Assembly: GCA_921293015.1 (NCBI GenBank)
Contig: OV121084.1
Span: forward strand, 23,936,960 to 24,000,959
DNA length: 64,000 nucleotides
Direction: 5' to 3'
DNA from: Phorcus lineatus
Taxonomy: Eukaryota > Mollusca > Gastropoda > Trochida > Trochidae
Under the pieces are notes generated by a model that searched no databases, was not told where the DNA came from, and saw only the letters and a list, made by a program, of their open reading frames with translations. Shown one piece after another: positions 21,719 to 33,700 of the stretch. The first letter of the stretch is position 1, and the number at the start of each line of letters is the position of its first letter. The translations under genes and the position numbers were made by a program.

Positions 21719-24700
21719 CTGTAATTAGATTGAAATAAAAAATAACTACAAGCAGAATTCATATTGTCTAGGTACATGGAATTGGAAACACGTGTTATAA
21801 AAATTTTCAGTACTCAAACTGCAACTGGATTTTACTTTTATATAAGTAGTATGTTAAATCTAATAATGATAATAATACAAAATCAATGTTTATACATGAT
21901 ATGTATACATTCATGTCATTTACATAATGAAAGTTACACTATCAATAAATTATTTCTCAAATCTCAATTATGTGATTTACCTATGGAGCAAAGAGATTTT
22001 CCAGTTTTAAAATAAATTTGATCAAGATAACAAGCTTGAGAGTCAACTAACATACATGCTGTTAGAGCAAACACAATATTTTAAATCAATCATGCCTTTT
22101 TCCTCATATTTCTACTAGTTTCTAAAAATTAAAAACAAAATGCAGAAACTGAAAATAAAACAAGGATGAATGACTGCAAGAACGCAAATGAATAAAACTA
22201 AAAAGACAAACTGAAGCATGCATTGTTAAAAATCAACACTGATCAACTGAAAACAAGCAACATGGTGTTTATTTTCTGCCAAACTTACCATTCATATCCC
22301 AGAGTGCAAGCATGATTTGGGAAGAAAGTCATAAATTTCATTTCTAGCCAACATCAAATACAACCATCTGAAACCTTTCACAACTGTTTGCACAAATGAA
22401 GGTATTTTTCTTTTTTTCTAAGACCTTGCTATTGGCATCATTGATTGAATCTATTTCTGTCCTTCAAATTTGATCAACATGATGAAGTGTTCCTGTTCAT
22501 TGATATTGGCTTTATCAATCATGATAGAAGATAGCAATCCTTGAAACAGAATGATGTGTGCGGAAATGAAGATGAGAACCTTTACAGTGACAAGACATTT
22601 TGTATTCTCATATCAAGAAGAAAAAATAGTCAAATAAATCTCAAGGGATTTAGTTTTCAGATGGGACTCACACAGAAAACCACTCAGTAACACGTGTGAA
22701 TTGACGCATCCACGACGCAGATACTGAGGGATAATAATTGATGCTGGGAATGACAGGTGAGAGCTCTACGCCTGTGTCAAAGAAAAATGAAACATCTTAT
22801 TCTTGAAGATACCAATTTTCAAGGAAGTGGACGTCTATATTTCAAAACAAGCATCTTAAATTCACTTACATGCTCATCGAATTTTGCTACTTTCATCATC
22901 CAAATGGAATTTACACAGAATTAAGAAAGATGTCCTTGTGCTTTGATGAATGTACAAAATAATATCAATAATATTATGAAAACAAATTATCACGGTATTG
23001 GATGATTAACCTTGTTCATATTTCTTTTGTACAAACCATTTGAGTTATTTGTTAGATGATGTTGACATCTGTGTATTTTCCATGTACTAAACATCATATG
23101 GGTTGATTGTTTTGTAATGTAACTAACTGTTCACAGCTGCTACACTGGTAAGCATGCCATGCAAGTTTCACATTTTGAGCCTAGTAAATGACAAAAAGAG
23201 GGCCATTGGCTCTGAAGCTTATCAGTCTTTTCATGATTTATAATCAAAAGTCAAAGATATGGTTTTAAGAGTATTGCCATTTTAGTCTCATAAAATAGGT
23301 TGAAACAACAAAGAATTTACAATTTATAATTTACACTGCTCAGTTAATATTCTATCATATACAGAAGATTTTGCATTCTAATTTATTAATTCTTAACATA
23401 GGATACCATTGAAAGATATGACCACAAGGTGCTTCTAATAGGAGTGACATGATCACCAAGTCTTCAACTTCAGATTCAAGTGCAAAGGAGTCTGCCTGCA
23501 CACAAGATTACTCCCCATCATTTACACATCAAACAGCATTGAAAACATTCCATCAAAAGGGTCTAATGAGATTAGAAACATGATAAATATAATTTTGGCC
23601 TCAATTCACAAGGTTAAAGGCTAGCTAAAGCTTCAGCACTAGTAGTAGCAGGGCAGTGGACAAGCCTTAAATGAAAGTTTAAACATTTTAGTCCCTACTA
23701 AACATAGATGACATAACAACAATTGCAGCTTCATTGAATTACTTTTCTTGAGAGAAGTTAAAAGAAGGGTTGAAAAGGGACACCCTACCCACCACACAAT
23801 TTTTGGTTATGACCAAACATGCAGATTCTTATCAAACCTCCAGGCAAAACTTCCCCCTGGGGACAGTAGCTGGATAAAATAGAATCAAACAAAAGGAGGC
23901 ACAACTGATGAGTTAAAATGAATATTATCCGTAACAAACAAAACATTGATGTTTCATTTTTGACAAAATGTAAATTAATGAACAACATCTGCCACAGTAA
24001 CAGTGTTCCATTATTGTTTAATGTGACTTATGCAAATCCTACATGCTGTATACAAATCCTACATGCTGTATACATAACACTAAATACCTCTTCTTGAGAC
24101 TGATTTATATTTATCAAATATTACCTCTTGCAAAAATAAAATAAGGGCAAGTAAGAGACTCCTTTCAAGGAATCAGAGTTAGAATGTTCATTTGATTGGC
24201 AAATATATAGCAAAATCAATTTTACATTTAGATGTCTCATCCAAAATTACTTATTGTTTTGTGATTTAGGGAGTATCTTATTTTATTCGATTTACATTAG
24301 TCTAACGTGTTTTATGCCTTACTAAGGAAATTGGTTTATATTAGGTTGAAATTGTATGAGTGAATGGTTACATCAAGAAGCTTTTCCTCCTCACAGATGC
24401 TACAGAAAAAGAAAATAACAACAAAATACAGAAACAAGTGACAAAAATAATGAAACACAACGTGAAGTGAATTTGAACATTCAATAACAACACCAAGTGA
24501 TTGATAAAAAAATAACGCTTCAAAATCTAGAAGTAAGTTCAGCCGATAAATATCATCCCAGATTGCAGGCTTGCCAATACCAATGCTAGCTACCTCTGGT
24601 TACAGTGTATCAAAGTCATTGCTGTTGGTGCGCTGGCGGCGGAAGCCAGACGGCCAGAATATAGCCCCTGGAGCTGTGTGGTGGTGGTGGGCTACAACGC

Positions 24701-27700
24701 AATAAACACTCGTCAGAGCAGAAATACACTGCTAACTAGACTTGTAACACACTCATGATGTGAGCAATGAGCATTTCATGCTGATGATGATTTCCATGAT
24801 GATGTGTATAGATGACTATGATCTTATACAGAAACTACTTAAGCCTTATCGTTAAAAAAAACTTCTTTTACATTATGTCAAGTTCTTGCATTCCCCATAG
24901 GTTTCCTAGGTTTTAATATAGATCAAAACTGATAAAAAACTGGACAGTAGAAAGTTATCAAAAGCTTGTAGAAGATAAAATTAGAGTTGATAGTGTTTGA
25001 AAGGTTATATGACTAGTACCCTTTCAAATTGTCACATGATTTCAGCTTCAACAGGTACAGGTTGTTCTTTGATTGGAATAGAAAACTAACAATTGTCATG
25101 GATTTGGTGTTTTTGGAAGAAAATTGGAGATGTATTGAATCAAAATTGGTGTTTCAACATGTATGAAAGTAAAAAAGAATACAATGAAAATCACAGATTG
25201 TCTCTTTAACAGTCGTACAACACAGCTTATGTGAGAATACATGACTTGAGTAATTCATTTAAGGAGAGAATATTATTCATATAAAATCAATAGTTTTAAT
25301 ATATGGTTTTTAATAACACAAGGCATTGCTCAATAAATTCATAGTGATGTTTCAAACTTGTAATAAAAAATGTCACAGACAGTGTTATAAATCAATTTCT
25401 AAATTAAAGGTCTGATGAAGGGGGTCAAATGACCCCCGAAACGTCACAATTAAAATGTGGAACCTTTCACGAGTGTCATTCCTGTGTTTTAACGGTACTC
25501 CCCCCCCCTTACTTTAAATTAAAGGCAACTGCCATGATGGAAGCAAGTGTAGGATGGTTAATAGCATTGAAATACCATCTTTCAGACCTGTCTTTTAAAT
25601 GTTATTTTTCCCTTCCCTAAAAATCTCAAAATAAAAAACAATTAAATAATGAAAAGAAACCCAATAGACTAACTTCTGTTATAGTTTGTATGAAAATAAT
25701 TCTATCATGAACAGTTCCAATTAAATAGCTTAAAGCACAGTTTCTTTCATAGGATGATTACTTGACATATCATGAGGACTGTGAGCAGTGGTTATTGTTC
25801 TCCCAAGAGCCATTGAACAATCTGAATCAAGGTAGGTCTAACAGCTTTAACTATGCTTCAAAAGGTGTAGTTATTCAAGTAGATGGAGAGGTAAATAGAG
25901 AGGGTAGAGGAAGAGGTGGTGGAGGGGGTAGAGGAAGAGGTAGATGGAGAGGTGGAGGGAGGGTGAGGTGAGGTGAGGTGAGGTGAGGTGGGTTGGTGTT
26001 TAACGCTGCATTGTAGATTATTTCACTTATATTGCGGCTGCTAGTATTATTGCAGGGAGAAAGCCCGCAACACAATTGTGGCTATGCATTGCAGTGAAAC
26101 CTGCGAGCATCGGCTAGAACTAGCAAACCATGGGTGGAGGGAGGGTAGAGGAAGAGGTAAATAGAGAGGGTGGAGGAAGAGGTAGATGAAGAGTAGGACG
26201 AGGGGGTAGAGGAAGAGGTAGATACAGAGGGTAGAGGAAGAGGTAGATGAAGAGGGTAGAGGAAGAGGTAGATAGAGAAGGTAGAGAAGGAGGTAGATGG
26301 AGAGGTAAATAGAGAGGGTGGAGGAAGACGTAGATGAAGAGTAGGAAGAGGTAGAGGAAGAGGTAGATACAGGGGGTAGAGGAAGAGGTAGATACAGGGG
26401 GTAGAGGAAGAGGTAGATAGAGGTAGATGAGGAGGTAGATGGAGAGGTAGATGGAGAGGTGGAGTGAGGGTAGAGGAAGAGGTAGATAGAGAGGGTAGAG
26501 GAGGAGGTAGATGAAGATGTGGAGGGAGGGTAGAGGAAGAGGTAGATGAAGAGTAGGAGCAGGGGGTAGAGGAAGAGGTAGACACAGATAGAGAGGGTAG
26601 AGGAAGAGCCAGATGGAGAAGGTAGAGGAAGAGGCAGATGGAGAAGTGGAGGGAGGGTAGAGGAAGCGGTAGAAGGAGAGGTGGATGGAGAAGGTAGAGG
26701 AAGAGGTAGATGGAGAAGGTAGAGGAAGCGGTAGATAGAGAGGGTAGAGGAAGAGGTAGATGAAGAGGTGGATCAAGAGGCAGAAGGGAATTTTATTTTG
26801 TAATGAGACGATGGAAAGCAGCAGCCAGGACTCCTTAGGCTTGTCTATCATCATTCGAAAGAGATTTGGAAGATGGACCATTCACATGAAGGTTTGCTAT
26901 CCAACGACAGTGACACCATGCAGATGTGAGGTGGTTGAGAAAGATGTTGAGTATATATCACAATGTTGGTCATCTATTGTAGAGCACTTGTAAGCATGCT
27001 TGACCGTGAGAGTTTAGTCACACATGCAGGTTTGGCTATTGGCAAGTGACAATATGTAGTGATCTGCTGTTCTTATTCTGGTTGGCCTAGCCTTTAAATG
27101 CCTGCAATTGGGTCTGCAAGTCTTGCAACCATCCTTTGTTTTTTAGGCAGCATGGCTGTTGGAAGTCAATGATTCAAACTCTACCACAACCTCTTGCTAC
27201 ATCTCTGACAAACATCTATTCTGATTGGTAGAGGAGACTAGTCTTTGTCGTAGGTGCTGCTAACATGGTAAAGGTATAAATCTCTGTTTCAAGAGGCATG
27301 AGTTTTCTCAGATGATACCGAGACTGCAATTTAAACAAATAGTTTTGGCCTCTTTCCTTCTGATGAAGGACTAATGTAGTCCTGTTCTATGCTAAGTTGT
27401 TGCAATTCAAAGCTTAAGTAGGTGCAAATCAACACACTGAATATTGTATCAAGGTTGGTGTTGTCGTCTAGGGGGTCCCATGAAATGTTAACCTTTGTGA
27501 ATTGAATGAGCCTATGTATGATCAGCATGGATAACATCCATTAACGTAAGAATAAACTGTTCTCTCATTTCCTTTCATTTGCAGAAAATCTGTAGCAACT
27601 TCATGGTGTATTGATAAAGTCCTGTTGTACTCTGTTGTCCTGTTGTACATGTTTCAATGTAGCATTGTAGCCAAACATATTGCATGAAGATAGTGAACAA

Positions 27701-30700
27701 CGTTGAGACCCCGTTGGGGTTCCAAATGAAAGATCAATATTGATAAGAAGTTGCTACTACTAAATCCTTCTCCTTCTTTCATAGAAACTGTTTATCTGCA
27801 AGGCAACAATTTCTTCTTTCTGTCATTACAACATCGCTACCTGTGGCACTCTTCACAGAGGGAGGCAAATAAACACAAGGCAAATGAACTAAGTATGTGT
27901 ATTTATTTTGTACGATAATTTGTATATAAAATTGAGATAATTACAGATGGTACAAGCGGGGTAAGTAAGCACTGGGTGGAGATAATACATCATAATAATA
28001 TCATACATTATTGATAAAAAACACAATCAAATCACAGATATTGTTATCCAACAATCATACAACATGTGTAAAATAGAAGGGGGAATTTGCTGGATTGGTA
28101 CAACTGTCATACTGTGTAAATTGTACTTGCACTTTACTTGATGAATCTCAGAATCAAACAACATGTTAACAAACCTGTTAAAAGGTTACTCAAGTTCATA
28201 ATCTACGTAACTCATTTGGAAATTTAAAAAAGAGCCATAGGCTTTGTAGCTCATCAGGCAGTATAGTACATCTTAAATGCAGATTCTGGGACCTTAGACT
28301 TATTAACAATTGATTAAGCCCATTGGCTAATGACTCAGTCATTTGTATTGTATTGAGGGCAACAAAGTTACGTAAATATACAGTTATAATCTCATTTGGC
28401 TAAGGAGTGTTTACACATTATTTTTTTTTATCTGGATAACTTTTTATTACACAGAAGAAATTGAAATAGATTTTAAGGATTTCCCCCATCAGTCAATTAG
28501 CAAATCTACAATTTGCACTCCCCATTGGCTTAGAAGTCTGTACATATCATATCAACTTTCTAGGCCAATTCATTCTAAAGACCCAGTTTAAAATAGGCCT
28601 TTAGGGCTTGACTCTTGTTGCTCTTTTGAGGGGCCACAGGGTCACCAAATTGTCAATTTGTTATCTCTACTGGTTTTGGAGTTTCTCTGTAGCATTCAAG
28701 CTTCCTAGACCTAGATAGAATTACCAAATGTAAAATTTATAACCGGTAAGTACAAGAACACATTATTCAAACCCTCCAGAGTCATTGGGTCTTCTGAAAA
28801 AGTCGAAAGAGCAGAAAGTTTACAGGTCGAAAGATGATTACAGAAGAATGGACAGATTTTAATTGCCATGTCACACATTAATCCCATCTGCTCTTTCCAG
28901 GCTGATGAGCTAAAAAGGTTTCGGTAGGACAATTAAAAAAGAATTTACTTAGATTAATAATAAGGAATAAGAAAGAAAAGATCTTCAGCTTAAACAATCC
29001 TCATGTCATCTATGAAAAACGTCAGAAGAGTTTTTGTCTCAGAAATCTAATTTTAAATTCAACATGATAAATTATCAAGTATAAAACATTTAGTGGAGGC
29101 ATTTTAAAAGTTAAAAGGCTCTATTTATTCAAGTGAATGTTTATAATTCGTTGACTACTACTCTCTACTTGGCCTTTCAGCAGAAGGAAAAGACATGTAT
29201 TACTTTGATATTAAGTATTGCATATCAATAGGCAAACCAATAAATTTGGAATTGATTACAAACAATTTGTGAACAATGATCATAAATATCCTCATACAAT
29301 TTTTCTTCAAAACAATTAAACTCTCAAGCACTCCAAATGGCACAATGCCAGACAACTTGTGCATAGATAAATCATGATTTGTGTGAAACTATTGAATATT
29401 CATAACGCTCAGACTTGTCCCTCTCACTAAATAGAAGTTCTCACATGAGAGCTTAATCTGGAGAAAAAGTTTGAATGATTATGGGCACTACAATCAACAA
29501 AATAAAAATATTTAAAAAATTCATTGAGGACAAATTTATTTTGTTTTAAGTGGAACTTCTACATAAAATGTTTTTGGGGGACAATTATATGTTCTCAGGA
29601 ACATATTTGACACATTTATCTACATAATTTTGTCTTTTTGTCATTTTCATGCCTAAATAATCAGAAACTTTGCAGAAATTCATGTTTTTCTCTAATTTGA
29701 ATTGTTATGACTTTATCAATGTCTTTGATCTTGAATGCAAATAAAATAAAAGTTGAAAGTTTGAAAGCATATAATGGTGCTTTGATTAGATTCTTGCAAT
29801 ACCTGCCTTAGAGTAAATGGTGTACAAATGCATTATGATTATATTGATTCATTTTGTTCTGGCAACACTAAGTACGGAGAATTGTATGAAACTTGATAGG
29901 AATGATATAAATATATCCCATATAAATGCTTTATTTTTATTCCCCCTAAGGAGATGCTGGCATGGAAGTTGATCATGGACCTGCTGTTCTGATAGCAATG
30001 AGATGTTATCAATGATGTATACAGTTTCTTTCTTTCAATACTGTGGTAGTAACTGATAAAAGAGACAAATGAAGGGAGGTATTTCATAATGATTCTTCAC
30101 TTCAAGGTCCTCGATGATCCAAATCAATGCTGGACACTAATATTGGTTATTAACAACACTATTTGCCTACTGTTTTAAACACGAGATGTACTCCAGATAG
30201 GAGAGGTTGAACACTTTTGGTGATACATAATGACTCATGACTCATTCAAGGGCTAATTTGATGCTGAAACTATGAAGAAAGTTCAACTTCTTGCTTTTAA
30301 GATGTCAGATGAGATTAAATTTGAGATTTTACCCTCAATGAAAAAGATGATGCTGAAATCTACTTTGGAATGAGGTTAACACATTTCTATCTTCAAGTTC
30401 TTTGATGAGATTCAATTTGATTCTGTAAAAAAAGTTGAAAGCAATGAAAGTAACAACTTCTGTCTTCAACGCACTTGATAGAGTTGCAGTTGATGCTGAA
30501 ATGTGATTTTGAGCTATAATGAGAGAGTAGTTCCTTATACAAGCTAGAGTCCAGGTTGATGACAGAAACTAGAGTTTGTGAGTTTTATGGAATGACATTG
30601 TTAGTTCCAACTCTCAGGTCCAAGATGGCGTACAGTCAATGATGGAAAGGTAATAATGATTCCATTTTTGCAGTCCTTGTGAGATTCAAGTTGATTCTGG

Positions 30701-33700
30701 AACTAATATTTGAGATCTAAAGGAATATGAGGTTATCTATTCCCTTCTGCCAGAGGGCAGACTGTGCCTTCCTACCTCGACTGTGTTTCATTCCAGTGGG
30801 CGAAACCTGACCCAGTTGCACGGACGTCTCCGGACTCGACAGTTCGTTCAGACTCGTGTTGCTCGTCTCTGTGGGCAATGTTGTGTCGACAACTGAAAGA
30901 CACAATTTATATTGTTCCTCAAATCAGCACCTTTGTCTAAAGGCCAGGCTTGTCTTGCATGTAAGGTTTCATCTTAGCTCTTCAAAATTACCTTCAAACA
31001 TATACAAGTAATGATATGATAATATTTACGGTCTTAATCATGAAAAATGTTTTTTTGTGGGTTCAGGTTGAAAGGCACCTCATTAAAAATTATCATGGAT
31101 AAAAGTCAAAATAGCTTTGGACTGTATAACCCTGTGAACATAAATCAAAATTATGTGCCCATGCAGATCTGTTGGATACCACTTGGTTCCTTATTTCAAG
31201 ATAATCTGAGAGACAGGCATTGAGAGAGCAGACATAAATCTTACTTGTTGCATTATTAGGGAGCACAGGAGCAAACACATTTGCTGCAAAGTCTTCAAAA
31301 GTGCTGTGTTCCGTATGCTGTTGAATGATTGTCTCAAGGCACTTGGCACGTTCCTCATAACTGGTAAGCTTCAAGGATCAACACACTAATTGATTTTCAC
31401 AAAATTGGTTTTAACAAAGGACAAAGCAAATAAATTAGTGGTAAGTATGAACACTGGCAAACACTTAAATCCTCAAAAATAGCATGGGAATTTTGGTTTG
31501 TTTGAAGTATTAAAGCCATTCCAATAAGTTAAATGTTTTTTTTCAGTAAAAGTTTTTTTAAGTTTCCAAGGATACAATGAGTGAAAAAAAGGCAGCTGTG
31601 AGCGTTTGACCCGACTGGCGTTGATTGCTGTGGCTCGGACAAGACCAGGGAGGACCTTATGGTCCACTATTGCACCATCAAACAGAGGACCAAAATAGGC
31701 GACCTGCAACAGAGGACAGACTATGGAACTCTGTCTTTTTTATATACCAAATTAGGAAGAACAAGATAGAATATACATCAAGTGAAAGAAAGACAATACT
31801 CTCTCTTACCTCTGGCTTCCTGTCAATCTGTATTCTGTACAGACCGTTAGGAAGGGGGTATATCACAATAAGAACGTCCCCAAACTCTGTGGGGATAATG
31901 CCTCGTCGGTATTCACGTACATGCTCAGACCAAACTATATGAACCTCATCATTCCCTAAGTGACGCATCTGCAAACACGAAGTCAATTATATTGTCAAGA
32001 TACATACATGTGCAAAGAAAACATCACTTAGTCTCGCAAAAAGCATTTACTCATTCATGTAAGAAAAGTTAAAGTTACAGTATAGTGAGAAGTAATAATT
32101 TAGATTTTTATCATGATGCCGACCTAGATTAAGGAGATAGACATTTAAGATGCATTTCTATTGCGAACTGATTCTGAGATAATGATATACCTTTATATGT
32201 CTGGACTCCTCGTTGCCTGAGGGAATCCTGGTGGAGACGTGGAAAACCACCTCGCAGGTGGAGTTTGCATAGTACGGAGCGGTGTCACCTGTAGTCTTGT
32301 TGGCCGGCAGACCTCCGCGGAAGCCCTGGTGCGTCTCCAGGTCCACCTTGCATAGAACGAAGGAAGACCTCAGATGAGGAGAGGTAAAGTGATTGATCAA
32401 GCACTGACAGATATATAGTAGTCCTATAATGTCCTATACTTCTTTGAACAGCCTAAGAGGATTTATGTTTTGGTCGCATTTCTAAATTATTTTAAACATA
32501 AAATTTCAAGATAAATGCAGATGACTTCTCTAAGTGATGGGAAAACGTGTTCCTTAAGTCAATACAAAAAGCATACTAATGGCTACCACTTGATGATTGA
32601 CGGACCAATTGTTCCCTGTGTGACAGGGGTCATAGAAGGTCAACTCAAGGACATGTCAACTCATAATTCATCTATAATAGCTTCTACATGTAACTGAATT
32701 TAGTTTATGTGAAAAAACTTGGACAGAAACTTGTAGAGATATACAAACCTCCCAGCCTAGCCCGGCTACAAACTCCTCAAATGCTTTGCTGGCCCCTGAG
32801 TTGGAGAGGATGGACATCTTGTCTTCCTGTCCCTCCGCCACGTAAATTACAGCAATCTTGTGTGTCTCCCGGCTGCAATGTATGGGCTTTATACTCAATG
32901 TGTACCTTAATCTAAAAGGGATTAGTATACACATCAAACAAAATATTTATTCATGACAATTTTGAATAAAATGTGAATAAATCGATCAACCGTACACATA
33001 TATAACATTGACCTGGGACTTCTTGAACCATTTGTATCAATGTCAGTGCACACAGAAACAGCATGAACATTTCCATAATCGTTCTTTTACAATTGGAACA
33101 ATCAAATCGTCAAAGTAAAAATATAATATACTTACCACATTTGATTGTCTAAATTTTTCAGTTCACGTAACAACTTATCACTTTTCTTCAAAAGATCAAA
33201 GTGGCACCTGGAATAAAAATGCAAAGACTTAAACATCAGCAAAATTAGTTCCAATTAACAATAGGTAAGTCAATCAATGTGTTCAGTAATCAAGTCTACG
33301 TGTATAGGAATGGCTGCTGGCCAAAATATTTAAATGGACCTTAAAAGGCCAGTCCTATCGGGGTATTTTTTGTGGAAACGAAATTCAAGGGGACATTCCC
33401 ATTTTTACAATCATGTTATGAGTACAAGATAATAATATTACCCAGTTGAAACATGTTACTGGGGGTAACATTTTGGATTATTCAACCACTAGATAAGTAA
33501 GAGCACAAACAAGAATGAGAAGTGAAGCCTCCATCGGTGCTACTAGTGTGAAAAGCCTTGCTAAGACATTGCAAGACATTGTTGATTGGTCTTATCACAA
33601 ATCATTTGTAAATGTGTGGGTATTCTATCCATACATATAGCTTATTTTTATAATGTTGTAAAATAGTTAAAATACAGTGGCTTATTCAGGACATTTTCCC

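Noticed and set aside
26082-26881. Long minus-strand open frames rich in Leu, Tyr, Pro and Ser
   Set aside because: They are translations of the purine minisatellite; frames stay open in several registers because the units lack stops. No domain and no splice support.
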